From: Bacteroidia bacterium
GTDB taxonomy: Bacteria > Bacteroidota > Bacteroidia > NS11-12g > UBA955
Direction: 5' to 3'
DNA length: 64,000 bases
Assembly: GCA_023228875.1 (NCBI GenBank)
Contig: JALOAG010000003.1
Location: forward strand, 186,001 to 250,000
A program made the translations under genes and the position numbers. The notes below the pieces were generated by a model. The model was not told where the DNA came from. It made no database searches and saw only the letters and a program-made list of their open reading frames with translations. Below are positions 23,798 through 31,517 of this stretch, in pieces. The stretch's first letter is position 1, and each line of letters starts with the position of its first letter.

Positions 23798-25429
23798 ATG
23801 ATTACTTGTAACAACTTGTCACTGCGTTTTGGAAAACGTGTTTTATTTGATGAAGTAAATGTAAAATTTACGAGCGGAAATTGCTATGGAATTATAGGCG
23901 CGAATGGTGCCGGCAAATCTACTTTTTTGAAAATTATCACCGGTGAAATCGACCCTAACACAGGCTCGGTGGATATCGAAAAAGGAAAACGTATGGCCGT
24001 CCTTAAACAAAATCACTTTGAATTTGATCAGTTTGAGGTGTTGCAAACGGTGATTATGGGGCATAAAGATTTGTATGCAATTATGCAAGAAAAGGATGCG
24101 TTATATGCCAAATCTGATTTTAGTGATGAAGATGGGGTACGTGCTGCAGAGTTGGAAGAAAAATTTGCGGAAATGGAAGGTTGGAATGCCGAAAGTGATG
24201 CAGGTACTTTGCTCAACGGCTTAGGAATTTCAGATGATTTTCACTACAAAACAATGCACGAGCTAAGTAATAACCAGAAGGTGCGCGTATTGCTTGCTCA
24301 AGCTTTGTTTGGCAATCCTGATATCCTGATTATGGATGAGCCGACTAACGACCTTGATGTTCATACTATTGCTTGGTTGGAAAATTTCTTAGCTGATTTT
24401 GAAAACCTTGTATTGGTTGTAAGTCACGACCGACATTTCTTGGACTCCGTTTGTACTCACGTAGCGGATATTGATTACAGCAAAATTCAAGTCTTTACAG
24501 GTAACTATAGCTTCTGGTATCAAAGTAGCCAATTGGCATTGAGACAAAGACAAGAACAAAATAAGAAATCAGAAGAAAAACGTAAAGAGCTGCAGGAATT
24601 TATTGCACGATTTAGTGCCAATGCTGCTAAGTCTAGACAAGCAACAAGTAGGAAAAAATTACTTGAAAAGCTGAATATTGAAGAGATTAAACCTTCGAGC
24701 AGAAAGTATCCTGCAATTTTTATAATCCCGGAACGAGAAGCAGGTGATCAAGTGTTAAAAGTGGAAAATTTGAGTTATAAGCAGGATGGAGAAAATCTGT
24801 TTACTAAGGTGAATTTCACTGTTAATAAAGGCGATAAGATTGCATTTCTATCTAAAAACACTCTTGCATTAACAAGGTTTTTTCAAGTGTTGGCTGATGA
24901 AATGAAGCCGACAACCGGAAGCTATCATTATGGTGTTACCATAAAGAAAGGGTATTTGCCCAATGACAATTCAAAGTATTTTGAAGGTATAAATCTAAAC
25001 CTTGTTGATTGGCTGAGACAATTCTCAAAAGAAAAAGATGAAACTTTTATTCGCGGTTTCTTAGGAAAAATGTTGTTTAGTGGTGAAGAATCACTTAAAA
25101 GTGCAAAAGTGTTATCAGGAGGAGAGAAAGTTAGGTGTATGTTGAGTAAATTAATGTTAGAACAACCCAATTTTGTCATCGCTGATGACCCCACTAACCA
25201 CTTGGATTTGGAATCTATTCAATCGTTGAACAATAGTTTTGTTGATTATAAAGGCACAATTGTATTTCAATCTCATGACCATGAGTTTATTCAAACTGTG
25301 GCAAACCGTATCATTGAAATTACACCAAATGGAATCATAGATAAGATTTGTACTTATGATGAATATTTGGAAGACGAATCGGTTCAGCAAAGAAAAACAG
25401 AGCTATATGGTTCTGCCCCGAGTGCTTAA
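23798..25429 (+). CDS. ABC-F family ribosome-associated ATPase (YbiT-like)
   Basis: 543 residues, with two ATPase domains joined by a charged linker (~245-310) and no membrane segment. Domain 1 is intact: GANGAGKST, LSNNQKVRVLLAQAL and LIMDEPTNDLD. Domain 2 has lost its Walker A: where GxxGxGK(S/T) is expected it reads FLSKNTLALTRFF. It also has Asp for the catalytic Glu (IADDPTNHLD), but keeps the signature LSGGEKVR. ABC-F proteins act on the ribosome E site or give antibiotic protection. This one has a single competent Walker A/Walker B pair, a pattern I recall in other Bacteroidota relatives. It sits 9 bp before aroQ. Confidence 0.9.
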   Translation: MITCNNLSLRFGKRVLFDEVNVKFTSGNCYGIIGANGAGKSTFLKIITGEIDPNTGSVDIEKGKRMAVLKQNHFEFDQFEVLQTVIMGHKDLYAIMQEKDALYAKSDFSDEDGVRAAELEEKFAEMEGWNAESDAGTLLNGLGISDDFHYKTMHELSNNQKVRVLLAQALFGNPDILIMDEPTNDLDVHTIAWLENFLADFENLVLVVSHDRHFLDSVCTHVADIDYSKIQVFTGNYSFWYQSSQLALRQRQEQNKKSEEKRKELQEFIARFSANAAKSRQATSRKKLLEKLNIEEIKPSSRKYPAIFIIPEREAGDQVLKVENLSYKQDGENLFTKVNFTVNKGDKIAFLSKNTLALTRFFQVLADEMKPTTGSYHYGVTIKKGYLPNDNSKYFEGINLNLVDWLRQFSKEKDETFIRGFLGKMLFSGEESLKSAKVLSGGEKVRCMLSKLMLEQPNFVIADDPTNHLDLESIQSLNNSFVDYKGTIVFQSHDHEFIQTVANRIIEITPNGIIDKICTYDEYLEDESVQQRKTELYGSAPSA

Positions 25430-25438
25430 TTCATATCA

Positions 25439-25864
25439 ATGAAATTCCTTGTCTTACACGGACCTAATCTCAATTTGCTTGGAAAGCGGCAACCTGAAAT
25501 CTATGGATTTGAGCGTTTTGAAGACTTTTTAATTGAAATGCGCAATCGTTTTGCAGGTGTGCAGATTGACTATTTTCAGAGTAATCACGAGGGAGATCTG
25601 ATTGATTTTGTTCAAAAAAGCGAATCACAATACCAAGGTGTTATTTTTAATGCAGGAGGATTTTCTCATACTTCTGTTGCGATAGCTGATGCGGTTGCTG
25701 CAGTGAATGTTCCCTATGTTGGGGTGCATATCAGTAATGTTTATGCACGCGAACGCGAAAGACATATTGATTTGCTGGCGAAATATTGCGTAGGTACTAT
25801 TACAGGGTTAGGAATGAAAGGCTATGAGTTAGCATTGCAGTACCTTATTGATATTCAAAAGTAA
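25439..25864 (+). CDS. aroQ: type II 3-dehydroquinate dehydratase
   Basis: 141 residues, the usual length. Diagnostic motifs are HGPNLNLLGKRQPEIYG (including the catalytic Tyr and the flexible-loop Arg), QSNHEGDLIDF, IFNAGGFSHTSVAIADA and VHISNVYARE. It removes water from 3-dehydroquinate in the shikimate pathway. The gene begins 9 bp after the ABC-F gene, so the two are probably co-transcribed. Confidence 0.96.
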   Translation: MKFLVLHGPNLNLLGKRQPEIYGFERFEDFLIEMRNRFAGVQIDYFQSNHEGDLIDFVQKSESQYQGVIFNAGGFSHTSVAIADAVAAVNVPYVGVHISNVYARERERHIDLLAKYCVGTITGLGMKGYELALQYLIDIQK

Positions 25865-25888
25865 CTAGTTTATATTTGTTGAATAGGC

Positions 25889-26476
25889 TTAGTCCTCAAG
25901 TTGAATAAGGAAGCCTAATGTATGTTGGTTAAATGTTCTATAATCTTGCCCGAGTTTTTGATTCCAAGTATAGCGATATCCGATATTTAATTTGTCGGCA
26001 ATTGGAATCCAACATCCTACACCAAAACATACACTGCTTATCATGCTGTTAAATCCTGCTCTATGGTTTTGATTGATAATGTCAATATTGTACCCAATTA
26101 AGCCATAAGGTTCTACCATCTTAGGTTTTTCACTCAAAAAGAATTTCCCGTTATTGGGATTTAAGATCATGCCGAAACCGATACGCTCAAAGTCAGAGCC
26201 AAACTCGGCTTGAAAATCAGGTCCCATGTTTTTAATATGCCCTAAAGCGATTTGTGTATATGGAGTTAAGTATTTAGAAATCGGATATCCATACTCAATT
26301 TGACTAAAGGCGGACATTCTTTTGTTGTGTGGTGTAGGGTTGTTAAGCCATTTTGAAGAGAAATCAATTGCCCCGCCTTGAACAGCAAGATATTGCTTGT
26401 TGACGATTTGAGCCTGCGTTGTGCCACAGAGCCAATTGAAAACAAAAGTCAATATGATGATACTCCTAAATGGCAT
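25889..26476 (-). CDS. predicted outer-membrane beta-barrel protein, unknown function
   Basis: 195 residues. A signal peptide (MPFRSIIILTFVFNWLCGTTQAQ) is followed by alternating strands with aromatic ends (YGLIGYNIDI, LNIGYRYTWNQKLG) and a final HTLGFLIQLED. This suits a small 8-strand OmpA-like or porin-like barrel. I cannot assign a role. The ATG lies only 4 bp after an exact -7 element. Confidence 0.7.
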   Translation of the reverse strand: MPFRSIIILTFVFNWLCGTTQAQIVNKQYLAVQGGAIDFSSKWLNNPTPHNKRMSAFSQIEYGYPISKYLTPYTQIALGHIKNMGPDFQAEFGSDFERIGFGMILNPNNGKFFLSEKPKMVEPYGLIGYNIDIINQNHRAGFNSMISSVCFGVGCWIPIADKLNIGYRYTWNQKLGQDYRTFNQHTLGFLIQLED

Positions 26477-26480
26477 TGAG

Positions 26481-26488
26481 CAAAGTTA
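26481..26488 (-). promoter_or_regulatory. -7 element for the beta-barrel gene
   Basis: On the minus strand this reads TAACTTTG, exact match, 4 bp before the ATG at 26476. A leaderless transcript is expected. Confidence 0.5.
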
Positions 26489-26496
26489 TGGATTTG

Positions 26497-26937
26497 TTAG
26501 AATTTGCGGTTGTGCTCTCTTTCTATATCTTTCTTTTTAATGTCTTCGCGTTTGTCAAAGAGCTTTTTCCCTTTGGCAAGTGCAATTTCGATTTTAATAA
26601 AACCACGTTCACTCAAAAAGATGCGCACAGGGATAATCGTATATCCTTCTGTTTCTATACCTTTTTTGAGTTTTCTAAGTTCTTTTTTTGTAAGCAATAA
26701 CTTGCGCGAACGCAAAGGATCGTGATTTAAATAGCTGCCAAATTTCCATTCGGAAATGTGCATGTTCTTTATGAACAGTTCAGTGTCTTCAAATACACAG
26801 TAAGCCTCAGAAATTGAGGCGTTGTTTTGTTTGATTGATTTAACTTCGGTTCCTGTCAAAGACAAACCTGCGGTAAACCGTTGCTCTAAAGCATAATTGA
26901 ACCCTGCTTTTTTGTTTAGTATATTCAAATTTGCCAT
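26497..26937 (-). CDS. smpB: SsrA-binding protein SmpB
   Basis: 146 residues. Clear SmpB: NKKAGFNYALEQRFTAGLSLTGTEVKSIK at the N-terminus, then SISEAYCVFEDTELFIKNMHI, and a basic C-terminal tail (KKLFDKREDIKKKD) that enters the decoding centre. It brings tmRNA to stalled ribosomes. The tmRNA gene itself is not in the window. A 7/8 match to the -7 element (AATCTTTG, minus strand 26959-26952) lies in the intergenic gap and the end of the next gene. Confidence 0.96.
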   Translation of the reverse strand: MANLNILNKKAGFNYALEQRFTAGLSLTGTEVKSIKQNNASISEAYCVFEDTELFIKNMHISEWKFGSYLNHDPLRSRKLLLTKKELRKLKKGIETEGYTIIPVRIFLSERGFIKIEIALAKGKKLFDKREDIKKKDIEREHNRKF

Positions 26938-26945
26938 GATTGATA

Positions 26946-27338
26946 CTATTGCAAAGATTGAAAGATTGAGTTGATTTTTTCTTTAGTCAAAATCTTTTGA
27001 CCTTGTGTCCCGGTTGCTATTACCCGATTACCAACACGAGCAGTAAAGTTGCAATGAATAGCGTTCCCTTTCAATTCGCAAATTGTAACTTCAAACTCAA
27101 CCTTTTGCCCCACCAGTGCAGGTGATAAATGTTGAATTGTTAGAAATGTGCCAATTCCTTCTTCGTGCGCTTCTTTCATTTCTAATACAAATTGACGACA
27201 AGCCCATTCTGCATCCCTTCCCAACGCAAACGTGCTATATACAGGGTGCACCTTGTCGTCTGTGAATGACGCAATGTCGTTTTCTGTTACTGTTTTTGAC
27301 CAAAATTTGGTGTTGCCTACACTAAAGAGATTTTTCAT
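26946..27338 (-). CDS. hot-dog-fold thioesterase, FlK-like
   Basis: 130 residues. The stretch STFALGRDAEWACRQF and the later TIQHLSPALVGQKVEFEV match the pattern of the fluoroacetyl-CoA thioesterase FlK family, with Thr, Glu and His in the places of its catalytic triad. Relatives hydrolyse small acyl-CoA esters; fluoroacetyl-CoA specificity should not be assumed. The ATG overlaps the stop codon of the coiled-coil protein gene by one base (TAATG). Confidence 0.75.
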   Translation of the reverse strand: MKNLFSVGNTKFWSKTVTENDIASFTDDKVHPVYSTFALGRDAEWACRQFVLEMKEAHEEGIGTFLTIQHLSPALVGQKVEFEVTICELKGNAIHCNFTARVGNRVIATGTQGQKILTKEKINSIFQSLQ

Positions 27339-28717
27339 TATTCGCCTTTATGCTTTCTTTCTTCTTCTTCCTTTTTCTTTTTCTCTTCTCTTTCTTTTTC
27401 GATTAATTTATTAATGTATTCTTGATCAATCATTTGATTCTGTTTGTTGTCGGGTTGGTTGGTGGTTGTTTCTATGTTCTCTACAACAGGAGCAACAGGG
27501 TTGTTGGGGTCGATTTTGAACCGCAAAAGAATATCCTTATACATACGTACAAGTGAGTCTAATTCATTGTTCTTTTCTTCAAGTTGATTTATTCGCGCAT
27601 CGCGTTTGATGATTTGATTTGAAATAGAGGTGTTGTCCGATTTTAATTGTCTGTTTTCTTCTTCTAATTGAGTGATTTTGTTTTCTAATTCGGTAACCTT
27701 GTCTTTTTGTGTAGTTACAAGATTGGTAAGATTGATAACAATGTCTCCGCTTTGTTGTGATTGCACTTCATCCTTAAACTTTTGAAGGCGCACTAATTCT
27801 GCTTTTGATTTAAGTAATTCTGCTTTTAATGCATCGTTTTCATTACTCAGTTCTCTTACCTTAGACCCAAGTTCTCTGTTTCTGTTAACCAGCGCGGTGT
27901 CCATCCCGTAGTTCTGATTAGTATTCACAGAAGGAGTAGTATTGCAGTTCTTTAATCTTGTTTTGAGTTCCTCAATTTCAGCATCTTTCTTTTCTAAATC
28001 TTTGCGTAGTTGAATAATGATTTGAGATAAAGCCAAGTCTTCCGGACTCGCGTTGGGATCTACGATAGGATTCTGTTTAATACTTTCTTCACCGGATAAT
28101 TGTACAAAACCAAAAGATGCTCTGGAAGAAGGTCCAATATAAAGACCAAATGAGCCTTTGGAGAGTTCTATTTCAGAAAATGTAGTTATGTATTTTTGGT
28201 TAATATAGAGGTCATATACCTTGTTGCTTGTCTTTACCGTGATTTCATTGTAATCTTTTGTGATTGCAAATGAATTATTTACCCATCCATCCTTACCTTT
28301 TGATATGGGTGCTAATCTATCAGGATACACTCTGCTAATTCTGTATTGTCTTTTTTGATTTACCTCAATCAGTATGCCCGATGATTTCTCTTTGTCTGCC
28401 ATCACAATGATACCCGCAGCGGATTTTTTTCCATTGTATTTAATAAGCGTAAACCCAACTCTGACCTCATACGATTGGTGCTTTTCATTTAGATTTGGAA
28501 TGACAAAATATCCAAGTTGAGGATTTTTGCGTATTAGATCAAAGCTGTTTGCTTGTTTAATAAAAAGATTATCTATGTTGAATGTTTGAGTCCAAATCTC
28601 ATTTTTAGTGGAGGTAAAATCGTCTTTAAACAAGATTTTGTTAAAATCCTTTGCTACTTCTTGACTAAATAGGCTCGTTGGTATAAAAGCAAGTAAAATG
28701 AATTTGAAAAGTTTCAT
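27338..28717 (-). CDS. secreted protein with laminin-G/GH-like beta domain and long coiled coil
   Basis: 459 residues. A signal peptide (MKLFKFILLAFIPTSLFSQ) is followed by a beta-sandwich-like domain to ~215 that resembles concanavalin-type (LamG/DUF1080) folds. A heptad-rich coiled coil then covers ~225-400, and a Lys/Glu-rich tail (EKEREEKKKKEEEERKHK) ends the protein. Such a layout suggests a periplasmic or surface structural protein that oligomerises. I recognise no enzyme motif. Confidence 0.75.
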   Translation of the reverse strand: MKLFKFILLAFIPTSLFSQEVAKDFNKILFKDDFTSTKNEIWTQTFNIDNLFIKQANSFDLIRKNPQLGYFVIPNLNEKHQSYEVRVGFTLIKYNGKKSAAGIIVMADKEKSSGILIEVNQKRQYRISRVYPDRLAPISKGKDGWVNNSFAITKDYNEITVKTSNKVYDLYINQKYITTFSEIELSKGSFGLYIGPSSRASFGFVQLSGEESIKQNPIVDPNASPEDLALSQIIIQLRKDLEKKDAEIEELKTRLKNCNTTPSVNTNQNYGMDTALVNRNRELGSKVRELSNENDALKAELLKSKAELVRLQKFKDEVQSQQSGDIVINLTNLVTTQKDKVTELENKITQLEEENRQLKSDNTSISNQIIKRDARINQLEEKNNELDSLVRMYKDILLRFKIDPNNPVAPVVENIETTTNQPDNKQNQMIDQEYINKLIEKEREEKKKKEEEERKHKGE

Positions 28718-28738
28718 ATTTGCGCTTCGTTTTAGCGT

Positions 28739-29812
28739 ATGGCAAAAGTACTAAAATCAATGGGATTGAGTTTAAACATAATATCAAGGTATATAGAGAG
28801 GTGGCTTATCGTTTGTTTAGTATTGATTCCCCTTGTTATTCAACAATCTTGCAAAAATGATATTGAAGTTTTTACAGAATATAAAGAACAAGCTATTGTG
28901 TATGGATTACTTGATTTAAGCCAAGAAACACAGTATCTGAAGATTCAGCGGACCTTTCTGAATCCAAATTCAACAGCACATGAGATTGCCCAACTCAAGG
29001 ACTCTCTTTATTTTGAGGATGCATCCGTAAAGTTAATAGAAGAACAAACAGGTAAAGAAATAGAGTTTCAACGGATTGACAGTATTCCGAAGGATTCGGG
29101 TTTCTTTCAAAATAGTACCAACTATTTATATGCATCGAATGTACTTTTAGATGCAAAATACACGTATAGGTTATTAATTAAAAACAATAAAACCGGTTAT
29201 ACTGCAACAGGAAGAACACAAATTGTTCGTGCGCCAATAGTGAATTTCCCTGTATCAATCAATAATCCCTTTTTCTCTGTTTCACCAAAACTCAATGTCA
29301 ATCTTAGATTTGTCAATGGACTGAATGCGAAGTCTCAAGATGCATATTTTGAATTTACTGTGGCAGAGTTTCCCGAATCCGATACTACACAAACAACATT
29401 TAAGAAAATTCAATGGCATTTTGTAACAAACTTAGTCAATGAGGGAGGAGCTCCCTATATGCCCGGTAATCGCGCTACTTCAGTACCCGGAATTGGTTTC
29501 TATGATTTCTTTTTGGGGAATATGGATAATGGTGTTTTTAATACAGATAAGTATGTTCAGAGAAGAATTGTACGTACTGATTTTGTCCTGATTAGTGCTT
29601 CACAAGATTTGGCTGATTTTGTCGCTGCTTCTACACCATCTATTGGTATTGTTCAAAAGCAAATAGATTTTAGCAACGTGCAAAATGGTCTTGGAATATT
29701 CTCAAGCAGGTACACTTATCGTGTAAATAAAGTTGCAATAGATCCTGCTATCATTGGGTACTTCAATAGCTTGGATTATAAGAAGTATAACGTACTAAGA
29801 TTTATTGAATAA
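28739..29812 (+). CDS. DUF4249-like outer-membrane lipoprotein
   Basis: 357 residues. A hydrophobic segment is followed by a lipobox-like VIQQSCKND, so the protein is probably lipid-anchored. The rest is beta-rich, beginning IEVFTEYKEQAIVYGLLDL, and resembles the DUF4249 family that in Bacteroidota usually sits beside TonB-dependent receptors. No such receptor is next to it here. ATG 28739 gives a long signal region; ATG 28760 is equally possible. It is divergent from the coiled-coil gene by 21 bp and convergent with tig. Confidence 0.75.
   Translation: MAKVLKSMGLSLNIISRYIERWLIVCLVLIPLVIQQSCKNDIEVFTEYKEQAIVYGLLDLSQETQYLKIQRTFLNPNSTAHEIAQLKDSLYFEDASVKLIEEQTGKEIEFQRIDSIPKDSGFFQNSTNYLYASNVLLDAKYTYRLLIKNNKTGYTATGRTQIVRAPIVNFPVSINNPFFSVSPKLNVNLRFVNGLNAKSQDAYFEFTVAEFPESDTTQTTFKKIQWHFVTNLVNEGGAPYMPGNRATSVPGIGFYDFFLGNMDNGVFNTDKYVQRRIVRTDFVLISASQDLADFVAASTPSIGIVQKQIDFSNVQNGLGIFSSRYTYRVNKVAIDPAIIGYFNSLDYKKYNVLRFIE
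28743..28750 (-). promoter_or_regulatory. -7 element for the coiled-coil protein gene
   Basis: On the minus strand this reads TACTTTTG, exact match, 25 bp upstream of the ATG at 28717 and inside the divergent lipoprotein gene. A 7/8 element (CATATTTG, 28715-28722) for the plus-strand gene covers the other gene's ATG. Confidence 0.5.
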
Positions 29813-29817
29813 ATCAG

Positions 29818-31203
29818 TTATGCAGTTGCTGCTGCACCGGTATTTCTTTGCTCGTTAACTTTTTTGTAAAAATCTTCTTTGCTTATTTCTTCTTCTTGAA
29901 TTGTAACAATCTCTTTTAGTTTGTTTGTTACCTTCCTTCTCAATGCTATGTCATGCATTTTTTGAACAAATGCATATTCTTTAAGCTGTTTAAGGGCGTA
30001 ATCTTTAACCATGTCAGGAGTAGCATTAGGAATGCCATATTGTCTAAAAAGTCCAATGCTATAAGCAATTGCAGTATCTTCTAATTCTTCAGGAGCAATT
30101 TCAATTTTGTTCTCTGCAGCAATCTTTTCGCGAATCAACATTCTTCTTAATGCAAATGCCTCTTGTGCATAACGATCTTCAATATTGCTTTCATTGTATT
30201 CACCATCTTTGCTCTCAATGAGCCATCTTTTCAGGAAATTGTCGGGCAATGACAAAGGATGGTTTTCGTCCAATTTCTTGTCAAGATAATGTTCAAATAA
30301 TTGTTCAGCTTCTTCTGCATAATATTCGCTCATGTTTTCAGACAATTTGGCTCTAAAGGCTGTTTCATCTGTGATGCCGCTGTTTGGAAATACTTTGTCA
30401 AAAAGGCTTTGGTTGATTTCGGAAGGGACGTGTGATTTTACTTCATGAATTTCTAACTCAAACACAGGGTTTAAGTCGTTCACCACTTCTTCACCTACTT
30501 CCAAAGTCCTTGCAATCATTGCATGATCATTCTTGTATATCTTAAATACATCAATCTGGAATACATCATCTTTCTTCTTGCCAATCAACAAGTTTTTAAT
30601 TTCCTCATCCTCAATGTTTTTTAAAGAAAAAGAGATGTGTTTATGATGAATGCCGCCTTCCAGATGTTTGCCGTCATTGTCAAGCTCGTTGATAGCAGCG
30701 TAAATTAAGTCGTCTGCTTCCACAATATCCTTTTCTTTCATGTCGCCAAATCTTTCTGTAAGGAACTTGATTTCTTCTTCTATTTCATTTGCCGGTAATT
30801 GTATTTTATATCTTTTAACCGTGTCTTTATCTGAGATGTTTAATGAAACTTCGGGAGCAAGTCCTATGTCAAAAGAAAGCGTAAAATCCTTTGGGTTAGC
30901 AAAGTCAAGAGGCTGTTGGTCTTTTGATTCAATTGGACGTGCCAAAATTTCAATGTTATTATCCTTTAGGTAGTCATTTACAGATTTGTTGGTGAGTTCA
31001 TTGATTTCATTGATAAGTATAGATTCACCATACATTTTCTTCACCATACCCATAGGTGCTTTACCGGTTCTGAAACCTTTGATAGCAACTTTCTTTTGTT
31101 GTTTCTTTAGTTGATTCTCAACATTTGGTTGATAGTCATCGGGTGTAAAAGTAACTGTCAGTGTTGCAGACAGGTCAGCATTTTTATTAAATTGAATATC
31201 CAC
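29818..31203 (-). CDS. tig: trigger factor, ribosome-associated chaperone
   Basis: 461 residues. The ribosome-binding N-terminal domain has the signature GFRTGKAPMGMVKKMYG (residues ~43-59), followed by a PPIase-like middle domain (~155-250) and a helical C-terminal chaperone domain. The start is a GTG, directly before DIQFNKNADLSATLTV. It binds nascent chains at the ribosome exit. The usual clpP/clpX neighbours are not present. It ends 5 bp from the convergent lipoprotein gene. Confidence 0.93.
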   Translation of the reverse strand: MDIQFNKNADLSATLTVTFTPDDYQPNVENQLKKQQKKVAIKGFRTGKAPMGMVKKMYGESILINEINELTNKSVNDYLKDNNIEILARPIESKDQQPLDFANPKDFTLSFDIGLAPEVSLNISDKDTVKRYKIQLPANEIEEEIKFLTERFGDMKEKDIVEADDLIYAAINELDNDGKHLEGGIHHKHISFSLKNIEDEEIKNLLIGKKKDDVFQIDVFKIYKNDHAMIARTLEVGEEVVNDLNPVFELEIHEVKSHVPSEINQSLFDKVFPNSGITDETAFRAKLSENMSEYYAEEAEQLFEHYLDKKLDENHPLSLPDNFLKRWLIESKDGEYNESNIEDRYAQEAFALRRMLIREKIAAENKIEIAPEELEDTAIAYSIGLFRQYGIPNATPDMVKDYALKQLKEYAFVQKMHDIALRRKVTNKLKEIVTIQEEEISKEDFYKKVNEQRNTGAAATA

Positions 31204-31246
31204 GGATTAATAATATAAATTGAATTGAAATTTTCTCAAAAAAGAG

Positions 31247-31328
31247 TGCGGATGAAGGGAGTCGAACCCCCACGGGTTGCCCCGCTAGATCCTAAGTCTA
31301 GTGCGTCTACCAATTTCGCCACATCCGC
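31247..31328 (-). tRNA. tRNA-Leu, anticodon TAG
   Basis: A full cloverleaf of 82 nt. The acceptor stem GCGGATG/CATCCGC is followed by discriminator A, with no encoded CCA. The anticodon arm is CTAGA-CTTAGGA-TCTAG with anticodon TAG, which reads CUA/CUN codons. There is a long variable arm (CGGGGCAACCCG) and the T loop TTCGACT. The long variable arm and D loop GGTAGACGC are typical of leucine tRNAs. A T-rich run (CTCTTTTTTGAG) follows the 3' end. Confidence 0.95.
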
Positions 31329-31365
31329 ATTCGATAAAATAAAGAACACTTCTTTTTGAGGGGTG

Positions 31366-31373
31366 CAAATATA
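31366..31373 (-). promoter_or_regulatory. -7 element for tRNA-Leu
   Basis: On the minus strand this reads TATATTTG, exact match, 37 bp upstream of the mature tRNA 5' end. Confidence 0.5.
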
Positions 31374-31484
31374 AATCTTTTTTGTTGCCAATGAAATTCA
31401 TTTTTAAAAATTCTATGCTAAGTAAATTCCTCATTTTTTCACACTATGCGTACATTTTTAATTCTAAAGACTTGTTGAATATCT

Positions 31485-31492
31485 TAGTTTTG
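31485..31492 (+). promoter_or_regulatory. -7 element for rel
   Basis: TAGTTTTG, exact match, 25 bp before ATG 31518. Confidence 0.55.
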
Positions 31493-31517
31493 CATAACAG
31501 AAACACTAATAAAATCT

